Below, piece after piece: positions 1 to 6,786 of a stretch of 12,073 nucleotides of DNA. Position 1 is the first letter of the stretch. Each line of letters begins with the position of its first letter. The stretch covers positions 1 to 12,073 of the forward strand of contig JANPMG010000110.1 of NCBI GenBank assembly GCA_031422675.1, read 5' to 3'. The notes under the pieces were generated by a model, which was not told the origin of the DNA, ran no database searches, and saw only the letters and a program-made list of their open reading frames with translations. Origin of the DNA: JAENVU01 sp031422675. GTDB taxonomy: Bacteria; Actinomycetota; Acidimicrobiia; IMCC26256; JAENVU01. The translations under genes were made by a program, and so were the position numbers.

Positions 1-74
1 TCGACGGCACCGCCGCCGCCGCCGACCGCGCCGCATTCGCCGAGCGCCGAACCTGCGCCGGCCTCACCCCATAG
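1..74 (+). CDS. Possible 3' end of a gene cut by the window edge
   Basis: Reading from base 3, an open frame ends at a TAG (72-74) and would give a C-terminal tail of 23 residues ending ERRTCAGLTP. Nearly every codon ends in C or G, as in the real genes of this window. The other two plus frames give proline-rich or arginine-rich low-complexity peptides. No family can be recognised from so short a piece. It could be non-coding GC-rich sequence, because GCC runs give open frames by chance; sequence left of the window would settle it. Confidence 0.35.
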   Translation, partial: DGTAAAADRAAFAERRTCAGLTP

Positions 75-195
75 TCCACCCACCGAGTCCGTCGCCCCCA
101 CCGCGCCACGCCCGGTTTGGGCGTCCACAGGTGCTGCGCACCAGCAACTGGTGACGCCAAAACCGCGGGGTGACGCAAGAAACCGGGGACACCGG
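75..195. other. Intergenic stretch, no gene seen
   Basis: This 121-bp gap separates the possible gene tail from the 3' end of the minus-strand CMD gene. It contains a small inverted repeat, GGTGC-TGC-GCACC (130-142), and GTGACGC twice (151-157 and 170-176). No T-run follows the hairpin, so it is not a convincing terminator. No gene is supported here. Confidence 0.5.
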
Positions 196-780
196 TCAGT
201 GGGTGGGGGCGGGGGTGGGGAAGGGAATCGAGGTGGTGTCGACGCCGTCGTCGCGCACGACCCCGCACGCGTTGAGTGCGAAGGACACGAGGTGGTACTG
301 GCCGACGAGGAAGATCAGATCCAGGATCTGTTCCTCGCGTAGGTGCAACTGCAGATCAGCCCACGTCGCGTCGGTGATCGTCGACCGCTCGTGGAGTTCG
401 TCGGTGGCGCGCAATGCTGCGGACTCGAGCGGGGTCCAGCCGGTCGCGTCGGGCCCCTCGGAGACGCGAGTGACATCGGCGTCGGTGAGTCCGACGGTCC
501 GACCCACCACCACGTGCTGGCCCCATTCGTAGGGCGCGTGACACTGCCAACCCACGCGAAGGACGACGAGTTCGCGGGTGCGCGGATCGAGTGAGGACTT
601 CACGAGCACGTGCGTGGCGAAGACCAACCACGGGCGCATGAGGGTCGGGTGGTTCGCGAGGGTTCCGAACACGTTGAGCACTTCGACGTCGTCGCCGCGC
701 ACGCGCGAGAACCGGCTCAACAGTTCGTGAGTCTCGGGGTCGGCCTCGGTGAGGGATACCGGAGGGATGCGGGGTTCCAT
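196..780 (-). CDS. Carboxymuconolactone decarboxylase (CMD/AhpD-like) family protein
   Basis: The 194-residue protein has the all-helical CMD fold pattern. A conserved block at about residues 68-92 carries TRELVVLRVGWQCHAPYEWGQH, with C80, E85 and H89 in the arrangement C-x4-E-W-x2-H found in gamma-carboxymuconolactone decarboxylase relatives. The second AhpD-type cysteine (CxxC) is absent, so peroxidase activity is not expected. Another helix with QYHLVSFALN (161-170) closes the domain. Members act as decarboxylases or on small aromatic or lactone substrates, but many are uncharacterised and the substrate here cannot be named. The frame stays open far upstream, but that part is antisense to the hydrolase; the ATG at 780-778 gives the normal family length. 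No Shine-Dalgarno lies before it; a TACGCT box sits where a leaderless promoter would need one. It diverges from the hydrolase at 823 with a 42-bp gap. Confidence 0.85.
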   Translation of the reverse strand: MEPRIPPVSLTEADPETHELLSRFSRVRGDDVEVLNVFGTLANHPTLMRPWLVFATHVLVKSSLDPRTRELVVLRVGWQCHAPYEWGQHVVVGRTVGLTDADVTRVSEGPDATGWTPLESAALRATDELHERSTITDATWADLQLHLREEQILDLIFLVGQYHLVSFALNACGVVRDDGVDTTSIPFPTPAPTH

Positions 781-786
781 CGGCGC

Positions 787-792
787 AGCGTA
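787..792 (-). promoter_or_regulatory. Candidate -10 box of a leaderless promoter for the CMD gene
   Basis: On the minus strand the bases read TACGCT (TANNNT type). They lie exactly at -12 to -7 if transcription starts at the A of the ATG (780). The gene has no ribosome binding site, which fits leaderless translation, common in actinobacteria. No -35 box was recognised, so this rests on a six-base match and its position. Confidence 0.3.
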
Positions 793-822
793 CGGTGGCG
801 CGGATGTCGAGGGTGGAGGTCG

Positions 823-1707
823 ATGGTGGAGTATGACGAGTTCGGGTTCTTCGCCGACAACGCCGCCGAGGTCGGGCTCGCGTACCCGGCCGCGCCGGTC
901 GTGGCCCGCGTCGAAGTCGAGGTGGCTCCCGGTCAGGCCCTCAGCGGTCTGCGCTGGGGAACGGGCGACCCGGAACTGGTCTTGCTCCACGGTGGTGCGC
1001 AGAACGCGCATACCTGGGACACCGTTGCCCTCGCCTTGGACCGCCCGCTGCTGGCGCTGGACCTGCCGGGCCACGGCCATTCCGGCTGGCGCGACGACAA
1101 GGCGTACTGGCCTGACGAAAACGCCCGCGCGATCGCGATGGCGGTGCGCGAGCTGGCACCGAACGCGGCGGCCGTCGTCGGGATGTCGCTCGGCGGTCTG
1201 ACCGCTCTCGCCTTGAGCCGCCACGCGCCCGAGTTGGTGCGGCGGTTGGTGTTGGTCGACGTCACGCCGGGCGTCAACCGGGAGAAGGCCTCCGCCATCA
1301 CCGCGTTCATCTCCGGCCCCGAGTCGTTCGCGAGCTTCGACGAGATCCTCGACCGCACCGTGACGTTCAACCCGACTCGCAGCGTTTCGTCGCTTCGGCG
1401 TGGGATTCTCCACAACGCGACCGAGCGCGCGGACGGCACCTGGTCGTGGCGCTACGACCGGTTCTCGCTTCCGGAGGGCGCCGTGATTCCGGACTTCGGG
1501 AACCTCTGGGACGCGGTCGGCGCAGTGGCGGTGCCGTTCATGCTCGTACGTGGTGCGGACTCCCCCGTGGTCGATGACGACGACGTCGCCGAGCTTCGGC
1601 GCCGCGCGCCCGATGCCCGAGTCGAGGTGGTGCCCCAGGCCGGCCACAGCATTCAGGGCGATCAGCCGTTGCTGCTCGCGGACCTCATTCGCGGCTTCGT
1701 GGCGTGA
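823..1707 (+). CDS. Alpha/beta-fold hydrolase
   Basis: The 294-residue protein is a cytosolic alpha/beta hydrolase of usual length. The oxyanion-hole strand reads LVLLHGGAQNAHTWD (52-66). LALDLPGHGHSG follows (77-88). The nucleophile elbow is VGMSLGG with S122. The acid is probably D246 in LVRGADSPVV, and the base H275 in PQAGHSIQGDQP, so the triad is complete. No signal peptide is present. The substrate is unknown; ester, lactone, haloalkane or C-C hydrolases all share this layout. The frame is open upstream to 610, but that part is antisense to the CMD gene. ATG 823 follows GGAGG (815-819) at a short 3-nt spacing; the next codon, GTG 826, would have a better 6-nt spacing and is an equal candidate. 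The stop overlaps the next gene's GTG, so the two are probably translated together. Confidence 0.87.
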   Translation: MVEYDEFGFFADNAAEVGLAYPAAPVVARVEVEVAPGQALSGLRWGTGDPELVLLHGGAQNAHTWDTVALALDRPLLALDLPGHGHSGWRDDKAYWPDENARAIAMAVRELAPNAAAVVGMSLGGLTALALSRHAPELVRRLVLVDVTPGVNREKASAITAFISGPESFASFDEILDRTVTFNPTRSVSSLRRGILHNATERADGTWSWRYDRFSLPEGAVIPDFGNLWDAVGAVAVPFMLVRGADSPVVDDDDVAELRRRAPDARVEVVPQAGHSIQGDQPLLLADLIRGFVA

Positions 1708-3149
1708 TCGAACCCGCCGACCCGGCCGCCCTCGCCGACCACGCGCCCTTCCGGGCCACCTCGCATCCGGCCGAAGATCGATATCGGAGTCGGAGTCTCT
1801 GGCTCGACACGGTGCCCGAGTCGCTCGCACCCCGGCCGGCGCTTGCGCAGCGTCGGGATGCCGACGTCGTGATCGTCGGTGCCGGGTTCACAGGTCTGTG
1901 GACGGCGTATGAACTGCTCGTCCGGGACCCGAGTCTGGACGTGGTCATCATCGAGGCGGAGATCGCGGGCTTCGGCGCGTCGGGTCGCAACGGCGGGTGG
2001 GCCTCGGCGCTGTTCGCCGGCAGTCGTGACGCGACCGCGAAGACCCACGGTCGCAATGCCGCGGTTGCGCTCCAGCGGGCGATGTTCCACACGATTGAGG
2101 AGATCGAACGGGTCCTCGAACTCGAAGGCATCGACGCGCACTTCCACCGCGGTGGCAACCTCGAACTCGCCACCCTCCCTACCCACGTCGAACGGCTCCA
2201 AGCGCACGTGGAGTCGGAACGCCGCTGGGGTTTCGGTGCGGACGACGTGCGGTGGCTCGACGCGGCGGAAGCCGCCGAACGGATCGCGGTGCCCGGTGCA
2301 CTGGGCGGCGTGTACACCCCGCACTGCGCGCGCGTGCACCCGGCGCGGCTGGTGCGAGGACTTGCGGCGGCCGTGGAGCGGCGCGGCGGGGTCATCTACG
2401 AGCGCAGCCGTGTCACCGAGCTCGGCATGCGCCGCGTGGGAACCGTCGGCGGCCGCGTCCGCGCCGAGACCGTGATCCTCGCGACGGAGGGCTACACGCC
2501 GGATGTCCCGGGTCACCGTCGGGACGTCGCTCCGATCTATTCGCTCATGATCGCGACCGAGCCGTTGCCCCCGCGCGTGTGGGACGCGATCGGCTGGGAG
2601 GGTCGGGAGACCCTGAGTGACGGCCGCCATCTGATCATCTACGCGCAGCGCACCGCCGACGACCGGATCGCGTTCGGCGGACGCGGTGCGCCGTATCACT
2701 TCCGCAGTCGGATTCGCGACGAGTTCGACCGGGATCCCGCAGTGTTCGCCGAACTGCGCCGCGTGCTCACGGAGTTGTTCCCGATGCTCGGCGGTACCCG
2801 CATCACCCACGAATGGGGCGGGCCACTCGGCGTCCCTCGGGATTGGTACTCCTCGGTGGGTTACGACCGCGCCACCGGTTTCGGTTGGGCCGGTGGTTAC
2901 GTAGGCGACGGGGTCAGCACCACGAACCTGGCCGGGCGGACGCTCGCGGACCTGGTCCTCGGCGTGGAGTCGGACCTGACCGCGCTCCCTTGGGTCAACC
3001 ATCGCTCGCCGGGTTGGGAGCGCGAGCCGTTTCGCTGGCTCGGGATCAACGCGGGACTCATGCTGCCCGCCGGCGCGGACCGCTTCGAGGCACGCACCAA
3101 CCGCCGCTCCCGATGGCGCGAGAAGCTCCTCGCCGCACTCGTCGGCTGA
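1704..3149 (+). CDS. FAD-dependent oxidoreductase (DAO family)
   Basis: The 481-residue protein belongs to the D-amino-acid oxidase/glycine oxidase-like superfamily. A Rossmann FAD-binding site lies at residues 55-70 (VVIVGAGFTGLWTAYE, with GAGFTG at 59-64), and the ribose-binding acidic residue is E84. The block GASGRNGGWAS (91-101) is typical of the subgroup that includes gamma-glutamylputrescine oxidase-like enzymes. The C-terminal part has the second FAD contact, GFGWAGGYVGDGVSTTN, near residues 393-409. Such enzymes oxidise amines or amino acids to imines, usually passing electrons to O2. The substrate is not identifiable. The start is GTG 1704, overlapping the hydrolase stop (GTGA), which implies translational coupling. 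The stop lies only 4 bp from the end of the convergent GH43 gene, with no terminator between them. Confidence 0.9.
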   Translation: MIEPADPAALADHAPFRATSHPAEDRYRSRSLWLDTVPESLAPRPALAQRRDADVVIVGAGFTGLWTAYELLVRDPSLDVVIIEAEIAGFGASGRNGGWASALFAGSRDATAKTHGRNAAVALQRAMFHTIEEIERVLELEGIDAHFHRGGNLELATLPTHVERLQAHVESERRWGFGADDVRWLDAAEAAERIAVPGALGGVYTPHCARVHPARLVRGLAAAVERRGGVIYERSRVTELGMRRVGTVGGRVRAETVILATEGYTPDVPGHRRDVAPIYSLMIATEPLPPRVWDAIGWEGRETLSDGRHLIIYAQRTADDRIAFGGRGAPYHFRSRIRDEFDRDPAVFAELRRVLTELFPMLGGTRITHEWGGPLGVPRDWYSSVGYDRATGFGWAGGYVGDGVSTTNLAGRTLADLVLGVESDLTALPWVNHRSPGWEREPFRWLGINAGLMLPAGADRFEARTNRRSRWREKLLAALVG

Positions 3150-3153
3150 CCGC

Positions 3154-4458
3154 CTATTCCACGAGCACGGGACGGCCGGAGCTGAGGTCGAGTTTGGCGA
3201 TGTGGAGGAGCCGGCTCTCCGGGTACCCCACTTTCGGTTCCTGGTACGCGTGGAAGACGATGCGCCGCTGCCCGTCCGGATCCACGAACACGGATGCACC
3301 GCCGGGTCCGGCGAGCGCGTCGTGGGACGCGAGGAGAGGCGCGGCGCCGCCGCGGTCACAGGGACCGACCGGGCTGAAACAGTGGGCGACTCCGGTCGCG
3401 TAGCGGCGCCCGTTCCAGTCGTTACCGGAATAGAACAGCCAGGCGCCGGTGCCGTCGACGACCATCGACGGCGCCTCCACCACCCCGCGTTCCCACTCGT
3501 GGTTCACGCCGAGTAGGTGCTTCGACGGTCCGGCCAGCGTGAGCCCGTCGGGCGTGAGCGGCGTCGCGAGGATCGCGGCCGGGCGCTCGTGCTTCCAGAG
3601 CAGGGTCAAGCCGCCGTCTGCGCCGACGACGGGCTCGGGGTCGATCGCGCCGTGGTCTCCACATTCCATCGGTGCGGTGGAGGTGTCGAGATACGGTCCG
3701 GTGACCACCGCTGACACCGCGCGCGAAATGCACTGGCGGCCGGTGAAGGTCTCGACGACCGCGTAGTACAGAACGAATCCTCCGGGACGAGCCAGAACCG
3801 CCGGCGCCCACGTCCGGCCCTTCCCGGCCCACGCGGGGAGTGGACCGAGGGCGTCACCCGCGGTGGCCCAGGCACCGTCGGCGGCTTCGCGCAGCATCTG
3901 GATGTTGCCGGCCGTGGCGTTCGTGCCGAACGCGTAACGCGAACCTCCCGACGCGAGGACGAAGGGGTCCGGGAAATCGAACGCGTACGTGGGTGGCGTC
4001 CCCTGGCCGGTGTCGTTGGCGCGCCGACAAACCTCATCGACGCTCTGGAGCGCCGCGATCGTGGCCGCGTTGTCGGCGCGCTGGATCGAATCGAGCGCGC
4101 GGCCGGCGCCGTCGAGACACTGACGCACGATGGAAACCTGTGCGTTCTGTCCGTCGCGCGTGGCCTGGGCCGCGTCACGGTCGCGGGCGGTGGCGTCGGC
4201 CTGCCGGGCGCGGTTGTCCGCCGACAGTTGCGCGCCGTCGTACGCGGCATCGGCCCGCCGCTGCGCGAGTCGGGCCCGAGTCACTCGCAGCTGAGCGTCC
4301 GTCCGCGCCGACTGGACGTCGGAAAGTGCATCGCGCGCTCGCGTCAATGCGTCGATGGATTCGCGCCGATCGTTCCACGCCGCGTTCACGTGCCAACTCG
4401 TCATGGACAGCGCAAGCACGGCCACGAGCCCGGCAATGAGCAGGGGACGTTGGCGCAT
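3154..4458 (-). CDS. Membrane-anchored or secreted GH43-like five-bladed beta-propeller protein
   Basis: The 434-residue protein starts with a hydrophobic segment (about 5-22), possibly a cleaved signal peptide (VNA before residue 28). A charged, Arg/Asp/Ala-rich helical region (about 30-110) follows, then a motif with C114 and C144. From about residue 157 it matches glycoside hydrolase family 43: FDFPDPFV (candidate catalytic base D164), GRTWAPAV, AIDPEPVV (candidate pKa-modulating D273), VVEAPSMV (candidate acid E328) and VFHAYQE (H403, equivalent to the central-pore His). All three carboxylates appear present, so it may be an active arabinan- or xylan-type hydrolase, outside the membrane. 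ATG 4458 shares one base with the previous stop (TGATG) and follows a G-rich GGTGGGGG; a GTG 7 codons upstream in the same frame is possible but less likely. The coiled N-terminal region is unusual for GH43 and resembles the upstream gene product. Confidence 0.85.
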   Translation of the reverse strand: MRQRPLLIAGLVAVLALSMTSWHVNAAWNDRRESIDALTRARDALSDVQSARTDAQLRVTRARLAQRRADAAYDGAQLSADNRARQADATARDRDAAQATRDGQNAQVSIVRQCLDGAGRALDSIQRADNAATIAALQSVDEVCRRANDTGQGTPPTYAFDFPDPFVLASGGSRYAFGTNATAGNIQMLREAADGAWATAGDALGPLPAWAGKGRTWAPAVLARPGGFVLYYAVVETFTGRQCISRAVSAVVTGPYLDTSTAPMECGDHGAIDPEPVVGADGGLTLLWKHERPAAILATPLTPDGLTLAGPSKHLLGVNHEWERGVVEAPSMVVDGTGAWLFYSGNDWNGRRYATGVAHCFSPVGPCDRGGAAPLLASHDALAGPGGASVFVDPDGQRRIVFHAYQEPKVGYPESRLLHIAKLDLSSGRPVLVE

Positions 4459-4910
4459 CACGCCCCCACCGAACGGCACGCGCTCCGCACCCCGGCGAGG
4501 GTTTCCACACTCCTCGGGTCACCGACGCTCGCCTGGTTGAGCGCACGATTGATGCCGCCGAGACACTCCCGCATCGGCCCGATCTGCCCCCCGGCGACCC
4601 ACGCCGCGAGCGCGGCGTCGTCCCGCGCGCTCTCCAGCGTGCGGATCTCTGCGGTGAGCCGATCGGCGACCTGGACGAGTTCGCTGGTGACGCCCCGTAC
4701 CGTCGCAGTGGAACGTTCGATTTCACCGGCGCGTACCGTGGCCGTCACGAGCGCGCGCCGCGTGGCCGCCAGGTTCATCAGGGTTGTTCGCCGCGCCACG
4801 CGAGCCGCAGTGCGTTCGTCCATCAGAGATGCTCGCCGCCAAGTCCCCCCGCCGACGAGCGCGACCGTCACCAACAAAATTACGAGAAGCCAGCGCCTGC
4901 CTGTCGCCAT
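4458..4910 (-). CDS. Small membrane-anchored coiled-coil protein with paired cysteines, unknown function
   Basis: I do not recognise a named family. The 150-residue product has a short basic N-terminus (GRR), one hydrophobic helix (about 7-22), then a long Ala/Arg/Thr/Glu-rich region with coiled-coil character (about 28-105). It ends in a motif with C116 and C145: RECLGGINRAL, then VRSACR. The downstream GH43 protein has the same arrangement with VRQCLDGAGRAL and VDEVCR, so the two are probable paralogous modules. The cysteines could form an extracytoplasmic disulphide closing a helical hairpin (inference). Its stop overlaps the GH43 start by one base, so they form one operon and may pair in the envelope. 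The start ATG has no clear Shine-Dalgarno. Confidence 0.75.
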   Translation of the reverse strand: MATGRRWLLVILLVTVALVGGGTWRRASLMDERTAARVARRTTLMNLAATRRALVTATVRAGEIERSTATVRGVTSELVQVADRLTAEIRTLESARDDAALAAWVAGGQIGPMRECLGGINRALNQASVGDPRSVETLAGVRSACRSVGA

Positions 4911-4948
4911 CGAACCAGTCTGCCCCGCACCGGTTCGATTTTGGAGTC
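4911..4948. promoter_or_regulatory. Short divergent promoter region between the membrane pair and apbE-like gene
   Basis: This 38-bp gap is AT-richer than its surroundings. On the plus strand GATTTT (4937-4942) sits at -12 to -7 from ATG 4949. On the minus strand CAGACT (4922-4917) sits at the same distance from ATG 4910. Both are imperfect TANNNT matches, so both genes may be leaderless. A GGAG (4943-4946) is only 2 nt from ATG 4949, too close for a normal ribosome binding site. No -35 boxes were found. Confidence 0.25.
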
Positions 4949-5983
4949 ATGTCGGGTCGGGCGGGCTGGAATCAACGACGGGTTCAGTCCACCCCGTGCA
5001 CGTGCCGATGCTCGCGGGTGGGCACCGACGAGACGCCGTGGACCGACCGGACGTTCCGGGTCATGGGTACCCACGCCCGCATTCTCGCTCGGGGTGAGCC
5101 GCCCGAAGCGGTGGACCGCGCGTGCGACTCGCTCGCCGGCTACGAACGGGCGTGGTCCCGGTTCCGGCCGGAGAGCGAACTGAGTCTCCTGAACGCGACC
5201 GGCGGTGGTCGCCCGGTGGTGGTCTCACCGTCCACCTTCTCGCTCATCGCCCATGCCGTCGACGCCTGGCACCACACCGGGGGTCGGTTCGACCCGACCG
5301 GACTCGCGGCGCTGCGGGGATGGGGCTACGACCGGGACTTCGCCGAGCTGGTGGGAGCGCCGGGCGCCGCTGAACCCGCTGAACCCGCTGAAGCTGTCGG
5401 CGCGCCGCTCGCCGGTTGTGCGGGGATCACCCTTGACCCCACGGTGCGCGCGGTCACGCTGCCGCCGGACACCGCGCTCGACCTCGGCGGCATCGGCAAG
5501 GGCTACGCGGCCGATCTCGTGGCGGCCGAGCTCATGGCTGCCGGCGCGCAGGCCGTGTGCGTCGACCTCGGCGGCGACCTGCGCGTGATGGGCCCGGGGC
5601 CCTACGACGGGGCGTGGGAGACGGTCTTCGATTCGCCTCCGCTCGCGGACCGGATCGGTCGGCTGCGGTTCGCGCGGGGCGCGGTGGCCACGAGCACGCG
5701 GCTCCGTCGTCGTTGGCGCCGCGGTGACGTCATGCTGCATCACCTGCTGGATCCGGCGACCGGCGCGCCCGCGGACTCGGGGCTCAGCACGGTCACCGTG
5801 ATCGCGGGCGACGCCTGGTGGGCCGAAGTACTCGCGAAGGCGGCGTTCGTCGCCGGGCCCGAGACCGGACGTGCGCTCCTCGAGGCCGCCGGCGTGGAGG
5901 GCCTGCTCGTGACCGACGACAACCGGGTGGTCGAGACCGCGGGGATCGCGTCGTTCTACGGCGTACGCCCGATCACGTCTTGA
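4949..5983 (+). CDS. ApbE family FAD:protein FMN transferase
   Basis: ApbE enzymes transfer FMN from FAD to a Thr/Ser in a target flavoprotein. Recognisable motifs in this 344-residue protein are FRVMGTHARI (36-45), SELSLLNA (76-83), the core LDLGGIGKGYAADL (177-190), DLGGDLRV (206-213), ATST (247-250) and HHLLDPATGAP (264-274). The C-terminal helix reads AEVLAKAAF (292-300), where classical members have a metal-binding Asp and Thr (ADALATA-like). Here these are E293 and K297. No signal peptide or lipobox is seen. The start is uncertain: ATG 4949 gives an atypical Cys/Arg-rich N-terminus with weaker codon bias, and GTG 5018 would give 321 residues and a wider promoter gap. Alanine-proline repeats (141-149) lie in a loop. 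No target protein with a flavinylation site is evident nearby. The stop lies inside the end of the convergent EthD gene. Confidence 0.87.
   Translation: MSGRAGWNQRRVQSTPCTCRCSRVGTDETPWTDRTFRVMGTHARILARGEPPEAVDRACDSLAGYERAWSRFRPESELSLLNATGGGRPVVVSPSTFSLIAHAVDAWHHTGGRFDPTGLAALRGWGYDRDFAELVGAPGAAEPAEPAEAVGAPLAGCAGITLDPTVRAVTLPPDTALDLGGIGKGYAADLVAAELMAAGAQAVCVDLGGDLRVMGPGPYDGAWETVFDSPPLADRIGRLRFARGAVATSTRLRRRWRRGDVMLHHLLDPATGAPADSGLSTVTVIAGDAWWAEVLAKAAFVAGPETGRALLEAAGVEGLLVTDDNRVVETAGIASFYGVRPITS
5367..5393 (+). repeat. Three tandem 9-bp units inside the apbE-like gene
   Basis: The units CCGCTGAAC, CCGCTGAAC and CCGCTGAAG follow each other directly. They encode the AAEPAEPAEA loop and keep frame, as expected from slippage in a tolerant surface loop. 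Confidence 0.85.
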
Positions 5984-6695
5984 GTAGGTATTCGCTGGTG
6001 GTGAAACTGCGCAGTGTCTCGAGATCGAGGAACGCGGTGACGCTGTCGAGCATGGCCGAGAGGTTCGCCTTCATGAGTTCACGGTCCTCGCCCGCGCAAT
6101 AGAAAAGCATCGGATCAGTGAGGTGCTCGGGTGAGGGCCAGGCTTCTTCGACGATGCCCTCGATCGGCGGCGCGTCCGGGGTGAGCGCACGAACCACCGC
6201 GTTGCGCACGTAGCGCATCCGAGGTTGCATCGCCTCCGAGACCGGTGACTGCACGGTGTGCCAGTGCGTGATCCATTCTTCGGCGCTCACCGTCGCCGGT
6301 CGGCGCAAAAGGGTCACCATGACCACGCCGGGCGATCGCTCACCGTCGGGCCACGTCCTCGGTGACCCGTGCGCATTGCCGCCGTACTCGGTGTAGAGGG
6401 ACTCGGTCACCAGGTACCCGGCGATGCGGCTGCATGCTTCCGTGAGCACTGCCTCGAACGGCGCCCGATCGTCGTAACGATCGAGCCAGATCGAGACCAC
6501 GAGGAACGGTTGCGGATCGCTCTCGGGGGCCGGCATCGGCACCGGCACGTCGGCGTCCGCGTCGTCCACCTGGATCGAGAGACCGCGCGGGCGCAGCGCC
6601 AGCAGTTTCGGGACGACGGCGTTGCGGGCGAGTTCGCCGCGTTGCGTTGCGTCGAGTTCGGCGGGGGCCCAGCACAGGTACTGCAGTTTTTCCAT
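5973..6695 (-). CDS. EthD-domain (dimeric alpha/beta-barrel) protein
   Basis: The 240-residue protein has two halves resembling ferredoxin-like alpha/beta-barrel repeats. The N-half runs from EKLQYLCWAP to about residue 110, with FLVVSIWLDRYDD near 64-76. The C-half has the EthD signature: a strand GVVMVTLLRRP (123-133), a helix EEWITHWHTVQSPV (139-152) with H144 and H146, then RMRYVRNAVV (159-168). EthD was first described beside ether-degrading P450s. The fold also serves as polyketide cyclase, monooxygenase or aldoxime dehydratase, so the chemistry is open. The start ATG 6695 was chosen because an upstream in-frame start adds only a Pro/His-rich, unconserved tail. It lies 88 bp downstream of the PhyH stop and is probably the last gene of that operon. 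Its 3' end overlaps the convergent apbE-like gene by 11 bp. Confidence 0.82.
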   Translation of the reverse strand: MEKLQYLCWAPAELDATQRGELARNAVVPKLLALRPRGLSIQVDDADADVPVPMPAPESDPQPFLVVSIWLDRYDDRAPFEAVLTEACSRIAGYLVTESLYTEYGGNAHGSPRTWPDGERSPGVVMVTLLRRPATVSAEEWITHWHTVQSPVSEAMQPRMRYVRNAVVRALTPDAPPIEGIVEEAWPSPEHLTDPMLFYCAGEDRELMKANLSAMLDSVTAFLDLETLRSFTTSEYLLKT

Positions 6696-6760
6696 CGTCG
6701 GACTCTGACACGCGGGCCGGTCCGGGTGCGGTTCCGGCGCCGCCACCCCTCGGCCGGTCC

Positions 6761-6786
6761 GGTCGTCGGGTCAGGTCGTCGGGTCA
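6761..6786. repeat. Perfect 13-bp tandem duplication at the end of the PhyH gene
   Basis: GGTCGTCGGGTCA occurs twice back to back. The right copy contains the PhyH stop (TGA on the minus strand, 6786-6784); the left copy puts a second TGA 13 bp further on, in another frame. It looks like a recent slippage duplication with no effect on the protein. Confidence 0.85.

Noticed and set aside
130..142. Rho-independent terminator near the left edge
   Set aside because: The 5-bp stem GGTGC/GCACC is short and is not followed by a T-run on either strand.
610..822. N-terminal extension of the hydrolase frame
   Set aside because: These 71 codons are antisense to the CMD gene, which has clear family motifs there; the hydrolase fold is complete from about residue 30 of the short form.
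781..1830. Long upstream extension of the CMD frame on the minus strand
   Set aside because: It is antisense to the hydrolase and the start of the FAD oxidoreductase; its Arg/Gly-rich translation has no domain, and high-GC genes often leave the opposite strand open.
1662..3359. 565-codon minus-strand open frame opposite the FAD oxidoreductase
   Set aside because: The plus strand encodes a complete FAD-binding enzyme with GxGxxG and family motifs; the minus translation is low-complexity and shows none.
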